43,245 bases of DNA from Companilactobacillus nuruki (lineage in GTDB: Bacteria; Bacillota; Bacilli; Lactobacillales; Lactobacillaceae): the NCBI RefSeq assembly GCF_002872255.1, contig NZ_NIPR01000014.1, positions 1-43,245 on the forward strand, written 5' to 3'. Made by a program: the position numbers and the translations under genes. How positions within the stretch are numbered: the stretch's first letter is position 1; each line of letters opens with the position of its first letter. This document shows positions 35,850-43,245 of this stretch, piece by piece. The notes below the pieces were generated by a model. That model was not told where the DNA came from, searched no databases, and was given only the letters and a program-made list of their open reading frames with translations.

Positions 35850-37046
35850 ATGTTAGATAAAAAGATTTACGACGAAATATTTTCACGCTCTTTTACTATT
35901 CCAATTAAAGTTGTTTTTTGGGATGGCAAAGAAAAAAGTTATGGACCAGAGGGAAAGTCTGATATAACTATAAAGTTTAATGAAAAGGTTCCAATTTCAG
36001 ATGTTGTTAAACATGCTACTTTAACGTTAGGTGAAGCATACATGGACAAAAAGATTGAGATCGAAGGTTCAATTCAAAAATTGATTACTTCAGCATATAC
36101 TCAATCTGATAGTTTTATGTCTAGTTTGAAATTAAAGAAGTATATTCCTAAGTTCAGCCATACTGAAGAAGGAAATAAAAAAGAGATCCAAGAACATTAT
36201 GATATTGGTAATGATTTCTACAAGTTATGGCTTGATGATACAATGACTTACTCATGTGCTTATTTTAGAACTCCTGAGGACACATTAGAACAGGCCCAAA
36301 TGAATAAAGTTCATCATATTTTAAATAAACTCAATACTAAACCTGGCGAAACTATTCTTGATATCGGTTGTGGTTGGGGAACTATGATGTTCACCGCTGC
36401 TAAGGAGTATGGCCTGAAGGCTAAGGGTGTTACTCTTAGTCAAGAGCAATATGATTATGTTAATCAAAAGATTCAAGATGAAAATTTAGGAGACCAAATG
36501 GAGGTTATGCTAGAGGATTATCGTGAAGTTAGCGAAAAATTTGATCATGTTGTTTCCGTCGGTATGTTTGAGCATGTTGGTAAGGAAAACCTACCTGGTT
36601 ATTTTGAAACCGTTAAAAAGCTTCTAAAACAAGATGGTAATGCATTAATTCATGGTATTACAGGTCAACATTATGGTGTTGGTGTTGATGCATGGTTGGT
36701 TAAATATATTTTCCCAGGTGGTTATATTCCTGATGTTAAAGAAAACGTTGGTCATATTTTAGATGCAGGTTTGCAAATTGATGATCTTGAACCATTACGT
36801 CGTCATTATCAAAAGACCGTTGAAATTTGGGATCGTAACTTCCATAAGGTTGAAGACAAAGTTGATGAAATGTATGGAGAAAGATTTGTTCGTATGTGGG
36901 ACTTGTATCTTCAAGCCTGTGCTGCATCATTTGAAAGTGGTAACATTGATGTAATACAGTTCTTATTGACAAATGGACCTAGTGGTACAGCAATGCCAAT
37001 GACACGTGAATATATGACAGACTTAGATAAAAAGACTGCGGAATAG
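35850..37046 (+). CDS. cfa: Cyclopropane-fatty-acyl-phospholipid synthase
   Basis: A 398-residue SAM-dependent enzyme that adds a methylene bridge to unsaturated membrane lipid chains, a stationary-phase and acid-stress adaptation in lactobacilli. The SAM site DIGCGWG is at 171-177, preceded by the family motif [26 protein letters not shown] (from 114) and followed by VGMFEHVG. Start at the ATG after GGAGG; an upstream in-frame start overlaps that site. The 120 bases before it are AT-rich with likely promoter TTTACA-TATCTA. trmK follows after 8 nt. Confidence 0.95.
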   Translation: MLDKKIYDEIFSRSFTIPIKVVFWDGKEKSYGPEGKSDITIKFNEKVPISDVVKHATLTLGEAYMDKKIEIEGSIQKLITSAYTQSDSFMSSLKLKKYIPKFSHTEEGNKKEIQEHYDIGNDFYKLWLDDTMTYSCAYFRTPEDTLEQAQMNKVHHILNKLNTKPGETILDIGCGWGTMMFTAAKEYGLKAKGVTLSQEQYDYVNQKIQDENLGDQMEVMLEDYREVSEKFDHVVSVGMFEHVGKENLPGYFETVKKLLKQDGNALIHGITGQHYGVGVDAWLVKYIFPGGYIPDVKENVGHILDAGLQIDDLEPLRRHYQKTVEIWDRNFHKVEDKVDEMYGERFVRMWDLYLQACAASFESGNIDVIQFLLTNGPSGTAMPMTREYMTDLDKKTAE

Positions 37047-37054
37047 AGGTTAAA

Positions 37055-37744
37055 GTGACTTTACTTTCGAAGAGATTACAAGCCGTTTACCAAATGGTTG
37101 ATGAAAATACTAGGGTGGCTGATATTGGTTCAGATCACGCTTATTTACCGGTGGAATTGATAGAAGAGAATATTGCTAATTATGCTATTGCCGGAGAGGT
37201 TGCAGTAGGACCAATGTCCCGTTCTAAAAAAGACGTAGAAAAGTTTGGACTCAGTAAAAAAATTGATGTCAGACTTGGAGATGGACTAGCCGTTATTAAA
37301 GAAGCTGACAGGATTGATACCGTTACAATTGCAGGGATGGGTGGAATTCTTATTCAAAGCATTTTGACCCGTGCAACGTTAGAACAATTGAGTAATGTAA
37401 AAACTTTGATATTGCAACCTAATATTGGTGAACCGTTAGTGCGTCATTGGTTGGTAGATAATAGTTTTGTTATTGTTGATGAAGACATTGTTGAAGAAGA
37501 TCATCATGTTTATGAAATTATTAAGGCAGAAAAAACAAACAATATTGCTAATTTGACTGAACCAGAATTTTTGATGGGCCCAATTTTAATGCAAAAGAAA
37601 ACACCAACCTTTGTCTCTAAATGGCAGCATAAACTTAATAGCTATCAAAAAGCTGTAAGTAATATGCAAAATGCCAAACAGATCGATCAAACAAAGATTG
37701 ATGTTATGAAACAATATATTAAATATATTGAGGAGATACTATAA
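37055..37744 (+). CDS. trmK: tRNA (adenine(22)-N1)-methyltransferase
   Basis: A 229-residue TrmK (YqfN) methyltransferase making m1A22 in tRNA. The SAM loop is DIGSDHAYLP (23-32), with GDGLAV near 77 and the catalytic-loop IAGMGGILI near 92. The C-terminal coiled-coil is present (about 185-229). Start is GTG after AGAGGT. It overlaps the next gene by one base. trmK next to a Nif3-like gene is a standard Firmicute pair, usually just downstream of rpoD, as here with two genes inserted. Confidence 0.95.
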   Translation: MTLLSKRLQAVYQMVDENTRVADIGSDHAYLPVELIEENIANYAIAGEVAVGPMSRSKKDVEKFGLSKKIDVRLGDGLAVIKEADRIDTVTIAGMGGILIQSILTRATLEQLSNVKTLILQPNIGEPLVRHWLVDNSFVIVDEDIVEEDHHVYEIIKAEKTNNIANLTEPEFLMGPILMQKKTPTFVSKWQHKLNSYQKAVSNMQNAKQIDQTKIDVMKQYIKYIEEIL

Positions 37745-38535
37745 TGGTTAAAGTTCAAGATATTATCAATCAAATTGAAGAGATTGCTCCATTATCAATT
37801 AAAATGGACGGTGATCCCACGGGTTTTCAATTGGGAAATCGTCAGCAAAATGTCAAACGTTTGATGACGACTTTAGACGTTCGTCCCAACGTGGTTGCTG
37901 AGGCTATTGATAAGAATATTGATTTGATCGTTGCTCATCATCCATTGATGTTTCATGCAGCACATAATTTAGATCTTAATTCACCTCAAAATAAAATGTA
38001 TCGTGATTTGTTATCGAATAATATTTCTGTCTATGCTAGCCATACTAATATCGATAAGGCACATAATGGCATGAATGATTGGTTAATGGAAGAATTAGGA
38101 CTACAAAATATTCATTTTCTAGACGAGGACGATGACTATTCTATTGGTCGTATGGGTGAGTTAGATAAACCAATGGATCTAGTGGATTTTGCTAAAAAAG
38201 TTCGTGACTCCTTTGGTTTGGCTAATTTACGTTATGTTAAATCAGATCTAGGACAACCAGTCAAAAGAATTGCTGTTATCGGTGGAGATGCGGGTAAGTT
38301 TTATCCTGAAGTTTTGAGGGCAGGAGTAGACACATTTATTACTGGGGATGTATATTATCATACTGCACATGATATGATGGCTAATGGTCTAAATGTTATT
38401 GATCCAGGTCACCATGTAGAAGCAGTCTTTATAAAACAAATGGCAAATATTTTAAATGATTGGAAAAAATCTAATAAAATAGATATAGATATAGTACAAT
38501 CAGAAGTAGATACTGAACCATATAATTTTTTATAG
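37744..38535 (+). CDS. Nif3-like dinuclear metal-center protein
   Basis: A 263-residue Nif3/YqfO family protein, in a short version without the internal PII-like domain of Bacillus YqfO (about 370 residues). Metal ligands: H65 and H66 in AHHPLMF, the SHTNID region near 100, and the C-terminal DPGHHVEAVF. The family's role is not settled (GTP cyclohydrolase-like fold). Its ATG overlaps the trmK stop, so the two are coupled. Confidence 0.92.
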   Translation: MVKVQDIINQIEEIAPLSIKMDGDPTGFQLGNRQQNVKRLMTTLDVRPNVVAEAIDKNIDLIVAHHPLMFHAAHNLDLNSPQNKMYRDLLSNNISVYASHTNIDKAHNGMNDWLMEELGLQNIHFLDEDDDYSIGRMGELDKPMDLVDFAKKVRDSFGLANLRYVKSDLGQPVKRIAVIGGDAGKFYPEVLRAGVDTFITGDVYYHTAHDMMANGLNVIDPGHHVEAVFIKQMANILNDWKKSNKIDIDIVQSEVDTEPYNFL

Positions 38536-38548
38536 GGAGTGCATAAAA

Positions 38549-39793
38549 ATGGCAATAAAGTATGAAAAATTGATTCCTCGTTTCTTGGGATATGTAAAAC
38601 AAAATACTCGTTCAGATGAATATTCGACAACAGTTCCTTCTACGGAAAGACAAACGATTTTTCTAAAGAAACTTGCTGAAGAATTAAAAGAAATTGGTAT
38701 GAAAGATGTCAAGATTCGTAAAGTTGATTCATATTTGACAGCAGAATTGCCTTCAAATATTGACTATGATGTGCCTGTTTTGGGATTGATTTCGCATGTT
38801 GATACAGCAGATTTTAATTCAGAAGATATTAAGCCTAAAATTATTGAGAATTATGACGGTAAGAGTGTTATTAAATTAGATGAAGCTGGTCAATATACTT
38901 TGGATCCAGCAGTTTTCCCTTCATTAACTAAATATGCTGGTCAAACTTTAATAACAACTAGCGGTGATACGTTGTTAGGATCTGATGATAAGTCCGGCGT
39001 AGCCGAGATTATAACCGTTATGGAATATTTGATTAATCATCCAGAAGTTAAACATGGCAAAATTAAAATTGGACTTGGCCCGGATGAAGAAATTGGTACA
39101 GGTGCTAAAAAATTTGATGTTAAAGATTTTGGTGCCGATTTTGCATATACAGTTGATGGTGGCCCTGTTGGACAATTAGAATATGAGACCTTTAGTGCTG
39201 CTGGTTTGAAAGTTCATATTACTGGTAAAGATGTCCATCCTTCAGGTGCGAAGGGAATTATGATTAACTCAATATTGATTGCTAATGAGTTCCAGAATGC
39301 TTTGCCAGCTGATGAGGTACCAGAGAAAACCGAAGGTCGTGAGGGATTCTTCCTATTATGTGATGAACAAGGAACAATTGATCATACCGATATGTCATAT
39401 ATCATTCGTGATTTCGAACGTGATGGTTTGGAAGCTCGTAAGAATAAAGTTATTGAAATCGTTAAGATGCTAAATGATAAGTATGGTGAAGGTACTGTCA
39501 CTATTGATATGGGTGATCAATATTATAATATGTATGAAATTATGAAGGATCACATGGAAGTAGTTAAGATTGCCGAACAAGCTATGAGGAATCTTGGCAT
39601 TGAACCGGATGAAGCACCGGTTCGTGGTGGTACTGATGGTTCAACAATTTCCTTTATGGGCTTGCCAACACCTAACTTATTTGCAGGTGGTGAGAATATG
39701 CATGGTCGTTTTGAATATGTTTCAGAACAAGCTATGGAGAAGGCCGCTGATGTAGTATTGGAAATTATTAAATTAAACAGTGAAAAGAAATAA
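38549..39793 (+). CDS. pepT: Tripeptide aminopeptidase
   Basis: A 414-residue M20B peptidase T that removes the N-terminal residue from tripeptides in the cytoplasm. Metal motifs: H83 and D85 in SHVDTAD, GSDDKSG near 146-152, GPDEEIGTG near 178, and VDGGPVG near 201. Near the C-terminus are APVRGGTDGS and NLFAGGENMHGRFE. Length is normal. GGGAG precedes the ATG. It may be the last gene of the cfa-trmK-nif3 run and ends in a clear terminator. Confidence 0.96.
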   Translation: MAIKYEKLIPRFLGYVKQNTRSDEYSTTVPSTERQTIFLKKLAEELKEIGMKDVKIRKVDSYLTAELPSNIDYDVPVLGLISHVDTADFNSEDIKPKIIENYDGKSVIKLDEAGQYTLDPAVFPSLTKYAGQTLITTSGDTLLGSDDKSGVAEIITVMEYLINHPEVKHGKIKIGLGPDEEIGTGAKKFDVKDFGADFAYTVDGGPVGQLEYETFSAAGLKVHITGKDVHPSGAKGIMINSILIANEFQNALPADEVPEKTEGREGFFLLCDEQGTIDHTDMSYIIRDFERDGLEARKNKVIEIVKMLNDKYGEGTVTIDMGDQYYNMYEIMKDHMEVVKIAEQAMRNLGIEPDEAPVRGGTDGSTISFMGLPTPNLFAGGENMHGRFEYVSEQAMEKAADVVLEIIKLNSEKK

Positions 39794-39808
39794 TTAGAAT
39801 ATTAAAGT

Positions 39809-39853
39809 AAATAGAGCTAGTAATTGTTTTTTGATTACTAGCTCTATTTATTT
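39809..39853 (+). terminator. Terminator of pepT
   Basis: A perfect 15-bp stem (39809-39823 with 39835-39849) and an 11-nt loop, followed by ATTTT. Confidence 0.85.
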
Positions 39854-40330
39854 TAAGTAAAAACTAAATACTTTTCCGAAAAAACGTATCAATATAAATG
39901 TTTTACGAAAACATAAAAACAAACATCTAACCAACTCTTAACTAAACATTATAAGGGAATAAAAATACAATTCATCAATATATTACTTTATACCGGTAAT
40001 GGAAACTTAAAGATAAGCTAGCACAGAGTCACAGCTAGCTTACTATTATTAGTAACCAATAAAAAATAGACGTGTTGATTATGAAGACATCTGTTATATC
40101 AATAGACAATTTAGTTTATAAACGTGAAATCACCTGAATAACGTTTTAAAATCAAGTTGGGTATTGTTTATTAATAAAAAGCAAAATAGTTAAAACAAAG
40201 ACAATCAGTCAATAGAAAAACCTAGGCTAGTGATTGATAGTTGAATATGATCTTATGAAATAACACTCTAATTGATATTTGTCTACATATATATATAAAG
40301 TAGATGAATAAGTCAAAAGGAGTGTTTTTT
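39854..40330. other. Gene-free AT-rich stretch with a stem-loop, upstream of a recombinase
   Basis: About 480 bases with no ORF worth calling. The one clear structure is a 9-bp stem TAAGCTAGC/GCTAGCTTA (40014-40022 with 40034-40042) and an 11-nt loop, without T-run. The stretch separates the housekeeping block from the recombinase and surface genes. It may hold that enzyme's crossover site, but I can define none. Confidence 0.5.
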
Positions 40331-40984
40331 ATGTTAAAGAATAAAAATATTGAAGATAAAGAGTTCAAGATAGGTTATGTGCGTGTATCTAGTTCAGATG
40401 AACGTCAAAAATTAGGCTATGAGGCTCAAAAGAGGATACTTGCAGACAATAATATTGATTCTATATATAGTGAAAAAATAAGTGGGCGTAAAGATAATCG
40501 ACCCGAGTTTAAAAAGGCCTTAGCATATTGTAAAAGATTATCTAGTCAAAGCTATAAGGTCACATTTGTTGTGGTTAAACTGGACAGAATCTCTCGTAAG
40601 ATGTCTTCATTGCTCAACATATTGGAAGACTTAAAGTCTAATAATATAGCGTTTAAATCTATAAAAGATGATATTGATACGTCAACTCCAACCGGAATAC
40701 TGATGATGCAATTGTTAGCCATGTTTAGTGAATTTGAAGTAAATACATTACGCGAGCGTACTAAGGAAGGGCTTCGCCAAGCAAAATTAGATGGCAAGGT
40801 ACTTGGACGACCAGCTCTAGATGATAAAACTAAAAATAAGATTGCAAATTTATATTGCAACCCTGATATTACGGTTAAGCAAGTTGCAATTCAATGTAAT
40901 GTTTCAGAACGTACTGTATATAAAATTGCGAAACAAAGGAAATTATCCAGATTATTTATAAAAGGGACTTCCTTTCATGATTAG
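40331..40984 (+). CDS. Serine recombinase (resolvase/invertase family)
   Basis: A 217-residue small serine recombinase. The catalytic domain (about 10-150) has the nucleophile S20 in YVRVSS, KLDRISRKM near 78-86 and the long E helix beginning FSEFEVNTLRERTKEG near 137, all needed for strand exchange. The C-terminal domain has the helix-turn-helix VKQVAIQCNVSERTVYKIAK near 183-202. Size fits Tn3-type resolvases and DNA invertases. Start at ATG eight bases after AAAGGAG; an ATG nine codons earlier has no ribosome site. It stands alone before two related surface-protein genes, so it could invert DNA there, or be left from a plasmid or transposon. Confidence 0.92.
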   Translation: MLKNKNIEDKEFKIGYVRVSSSDERQKLGYEAQKRILADNNIDSIYSEKISGRKDNRPEFKKALAYCKRLSSQSYKVTFVVVKLDRISRKMSSLLNILEDLKSNNIAFKSIKDDIDTSTPTGILMMQLLAMFSEFEVNTLRERTKEGLRQAKLDGKVLGRPALDDKTKNKIANLYCNPDITVKQVAIQCNVSERTVYKIAKQRKLSRLFIKGTSFHD

Positions 40985-41021
40985 ACTGATGTTATACTGT
41001 TTACATAAAAATGATGATATT

Positions 41022-41056
41022 TTATGTACTGAACGACCGTTTTGTTCAGTACATAA
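41022..41056. repeat. Perfect 13-bp inverted repeat downstream of the recombinase gene
   Basis: TTATGTACTGAAC (41022-41034) and its reverse complement (41044-41056) around a 9-nt centre containing CGACCGT's end. No T-run directly follows. It could be a recombinase or regulator binding site, or a hairpin in the 3' end of the recombinase transcript. Confidence 0.6.
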
Positions 41057-41077
41057 TCAAAAAAATAAAATTAATAC

Positions 41078-41125
41078 AAAGCATTGGTATAACTGTATTC
41101 GTACAAGTTGTGTCAGTGCTTTTTT
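41078..41125 (+). terminator. Terminator of the recombinase transcript
   Basis: A 17-bp stem (41078-41094 with 41106-41122) in which the four non-Watson-Crick positions are all G-U wobbles, an 11-nt loop and a T-run to 41125. Confidence 0.82.
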
Positions 41126-41244
41126 GTTGTCTGTGGATGACGGTCGTTTTACTCATACACATCATTACATAAAGATGGAGGAATACTAATTTAAGGATAT
41201 TTATATAAGATTTATTTTATGATTTTGACTTTTTAGGGGGAAAA

Positions 41245-42468
41245 ATGAGTTTTAAGAGAAAATTACTATATGCTACCTTATTTGCTTCAAGCTGTCTCAT
41301 TTCTACAACTGCTGTGGTAAAGGCCGATACGACTGCTGATAATGCCGATATTATTAGTCAAAGCAGCGCTGAAAGTAATCAACAAGCTCAATCAAGTAAT
41401 GCTGTTGAAAAGAATACAGGTACCGATGTAGATAATGCAGGTAAGATTGATGATTCGACCAATAATGTTATTCAAGATAACCTTCAATCTACTCAAGTAA
41501 CACAAGATGCAAGTCAAGCAACTACACAACAAGAACAATCGAGCCATAGCGATGTTTCTGCTGACGGTGTTTATTCAGTTGCTAATATTACATATTTATA
41601 CGATGCAAATGGTACTCAAATTTCTAATAGAGCACTTGGACCAAATACAGACTGGTATACCGACCAATTACATACACTAAATGATGGTTTTTCATATTAT
41701 CATGTTGCAACAAATGAATACGCTAGGTCATCCGATGGTACTTACATACCTTATGTTCAATCATATTCTGGTAATGCCACGGTAGTTTATCAAAAGGGGT
41801 CTAGTATCCATGATTTTCAAGGCTATGGTAATAAAGCAACATATTTAGGTAATGATTTACCAACTGGTAGTAGTTGGAAAGTAGATAATCACGCTAATAT
41901 TGGTGGCAAGGAATGGTACGAAATTGGTAACAATACATGGGTGCCACAGGATTATGTTGTTATCAATGGTGGTCAATATAAAGATGCTGATTGGATTTCA
42001 GGTGTGCCTTTGATTGCACAAAGGCCAGAGTTACCCAATGGTTGTGAAATTACGGCTGTAACAATGATGTTGCAATACGCTGGTGCTAATGTAAATAAGA
42101 TGCAATTGGCTTACGAGATGCCAAGAAGTAGTAATCCTGAATATGGATATATTGGTCAACCTTGGGACTCAACTGGTATAACAATTTTTCCAAATGCCTT
42201 GATGCATTTAGTTGAAAGGTATGCGGGTTCTGCTAAGGATTTAACTGGTCAAGGATTCGATGCTATTAAATATCAAATTAATCTTGGTCATCCAGTGGTG
42301 ACTTGGAATACACTTTATGGTTTTCCATATCATGCTTTAGTAGTAACAGGTTATGACCAAAATTATGTTTATTACAACGATTGTTGGGCTAATCAAACTC
42401 TTCAAATGGGAATTAATCAATTTATAAATAATTGGAACACGCAAAATAGACGTGCAATAAGTTATTAG
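41245..42468 (+). CDS. Secreted SLAP-domain protein with C39-like cysteine peptidase domain
   Basis: A 407-residue exported protein. A signal peptide ends near VKA-DT (27/28) and is followed by an 80-residue low-complexity linker rich in Gln, Ser, Asn, Thr and Asp. Two SLAP-like wall-binding repeats follow (about 112-165, TYLYDANGTQISNRALG; and about 198-240, ATYLGNDLPTGSSW). The C-terminal domain (about 250-407) is a peptidase_C39-like fold with C267 in NGCEIT, H363 in PYHALVV and N378-D379 in YYNDCW as a likely catalytic triad. AGGGGG precedes the ATG. Attachment to the envelope through SLAP repeats and cleavage of a peptide or amide bond outside the cell are inferred. A shortened paralogue lies 11 nt downstream. 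Confidence 0.85.
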   Translation: MSFKRKLLYATLFASSCLISTTAVVKADTTADNADIISQSSAESNQQAQSSNAVEKNTGTDVDNAGKIDDSTNNVIQDNLQSTQVTQDASQATTQQEQSSHSDVSADGVYSVANITYLYDANGTQISNRALGPNTDWYTDQLHTLNDGFSYYHVATNEYARSSDGTYIPYVQSYSGNATVVYQKGSSIHDFQGYGNKATYLGNDLPTGSSWKVDNHANIGGKEWYEIGNNTWVPQDYVVINGGQYKDADWISGVPLIAQRPELPNGCEITAVTMMLQYAGANVNKMQLAYEMPRSSNPEYGYIGQPWDSTGITIFPNALMHLVERYAGSAKDLTGQGFDAIKYQINLGHPVVTWNTLYGFPYHALVVTGYDQNYVYYNDCWANQTLQMGINQFINNWNTQNRRAISY

Positions 42469-42479
42469 GGGACGGACAA

Positions 42480-43118
42480 ATGAAGATAAGAACTAAATAT
42501 GCAGTTATGTGTGGATTTGCTTTAACGATGTTTCTTGCTACACAACAAACTGTAAAAGCTGATACGGCAACTGATTCTCAACAAGTAGAAAATGTTTCTA
42601 CTACAAATGAAGGCGACAATACCGCAGTGTCACAAGCAACTGCATCAAATGATGGCGCTCAGGCCGTTTCAACACAAGACAGTACAGATACTAATAAACA
42701 AAATAACGCTGAAGTGAGTCAAGATGCTAATACTCAAGCTGATTCAACTACATCAAATATTGAACAAATAAAGGGCGTTGTCGTAACTCATAATCAAGCT
42801 ATGACTTATCTATATGCACAAGATGGTACGCAAATTGCCAATCGTGGTCTAGGCGCAAATACTCCATGGGTCACTGACCAGAAACTTTCATTGAATGGTT
42901 CTACTTATTATCGAGTTGCTACTAATGAATTTGCCGATAGTAATGATGTAAGTATGCAATATGGTAGTACGGCAGATGGCGTTGTTCGAGTAAAACAAGA
43001 TGGTGCTGTTAATTATTCAAGGACTGAGCAAGGATTTATCAGAAGTGGTCAGCCTAATTTTGATGCCAACTCAACTTGGAAATATAACCGTACTGATAAT
43101 ATGGATGGTTTAACGTAA
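42480..43118 (+). CDS. Truncated paralogue of the SLAP/C39 protein
   Basis: A 212-residue exported protein. The signal peptide (cleavage near VKA-DT, 27/28), a Gln/Asn/Ser/Thr-rich linker (28-95) and one SLAP-like repeat (about 107-160, TYLYAQDGTQIANRGLG) match the upstream gene. A second repeat starts (FDANSTWKYNRTDNMDG) but stops at DGLT, exactly where the paralogue goes on with EWYEIGN. No continuation is found in any frame downstream, so this is not a simple frameshift: the repeat half and the peptidase domain are missing. The first gene ends 11 nt earlier, so they share a transcript. It may be a remnant or a working short surface protein. Confidence 0.7.
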   Translation: MKIRTKYAVMCGFALTMFLATQQTVKADTATDSQQVENVSTTNEGDNTAVSQATASNDGAQAVSTQDSTDTNKQNNAEVSQDANTQADSTTSNIEQIKGVVVTHNQAMTYLYAQDGTQIANRGLGANTPWVTDQKLSLNGSTYYRVATNEFADSNDVSMQYGSTADGVVRVKQDGAVNYSRTEQGFIRSGQPNFDANSTWKYNRTDNMDGLT

Positions 43119-43167
43119 GCACCTAATAACCGACCGTCTATGATTTAGGCGGAATTCGAATTATGAT

Positions 43168-43201
43168 TATCTCATCAAACATATTGGTGAGGTATTTTTT
43201 T
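43168..43201 (+). terminator. Terminator after the surface gene pair
   Basis: An 11-bp stem with two G-U wobbles (43168-43178 with 43184-43194), 5-nt loop and seven Ts (43195-43201). Confidence 0.65.
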
Positions 43202-43245
43202 ATGGAAAATCAACCTGAAATCGTGAAGGTCAATGTCCCTAAGGC
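43202..43245 (+). CDS. Possible start of a gene running off the window
   Basis: An ATG begins 14 open codons (MENQPEIVKVNVPK) to the end of the window. GGTGAGGT lies eight bases upstream and could serve as ribosome site, but it is part of the terminator stem just before. Too short to identify; it may be chance. Confidence 0.3.
   Translation, partial: MENQPEIVKVNVPK

Noticed and set aside
40977-41189. A 70-codon plus-strand frame overlapping the recombinase end
   Set aside because: It has no ribosome site and runs through the 13-bp inverted repeat and the terminator at 41078-41125, with an odd Cys/His-rich composition.
1-43245. CRISPR arrays, tRNA or rRNA genes, insertion sequences, prophage
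   Set aside because: I saw no regularly spaced repeats, no cloverleaf or rRNA sequences, no transposase and no phage structural genes; a single serine recombinase is not enough to call a mobile element.

Overview
The window looks like a chromosomal segment of a low-GC Gram-positive bacterium of the Lactobacillaceae. Evidence: AT-rich DNA with strong AGGAGG-type ribosome sites, T-box leaders before hisS-aspS and glyQS, the order phoH-ybeY-cdd-era-recO-glyQS-dnaG-rpoD, a PepV-like and a PepT peptidase, and SLAP-like surface proteins. A Companilactobacillus-like species is my guess; the sequence does not prove it.

Regions. (1) 1-3400: an M20 deacylase, a YbaK/EbsC editing protein and four small ORFs of 45-59 codons, plus a GC-rich structured island (about 160-317) that I could not identify. 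(2) 3400-8430: a compact five-gene operon that is the most unusual metabolic unit here. It encodes a glycosylasparaginase-type Ntn hydrolase, a GntR/UTRA regulator, a stand-alone protein resembling the N-terminal domain of glycine/sarcosine/betaine reductase component B (GRDB), a cellobiose-family PTS EIIC without EIIA or EIIB, and a PepV-like M20 peptidase. Its promoter holds palindromes in the spacer and over the -10, as expected for an operator. (3) 8500-14840: one helical hypothetical protein, then prmA-rsmE-membrane protein, then relA-dtd-HAD-Doc-like protein. The last gene looks like a Fic/Doc fold that has lost its catalytic motif. (4) 14850-24500: a histidine phosphatase, an SH3b/amidase_3 cell-wall hydrolase, T-box-hisS-aspS, msrB-msrA, a YitT-family protein, nfo and the PPDK regulatory protein. 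(5) 24530-39850: the housekeeping run rpsU, phoH-ybeY, cdd-era-recO, T-box-glyQ-glyS, dnaG-rpoD, an FMN reductase, cfa-trmK-nif3 and pepT. (6) 39850-43245: an accessory edge with a gene-free 480 bp stretch, a small serine recombinase, a secreted SLAP/C39-peptidase-like protein, a shortened paralogue of it, and the possible start of another gene at the window end.

Most genes serve translation, tRNA charging or repair, stress signalling and cell-wall upkeep. The best places to look for something undescribed are the GRDB/EIIC/asparaginase operon, the Doc-like pseudoenzyme, the attenuator-like leader of dnaG-rpoD, the unassigned structured island near the left end, and the recombinase-linked surface gene pair at the right end. 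I saw no tRNA, rRNA, CRISPR array, insertion sequence or prophage.
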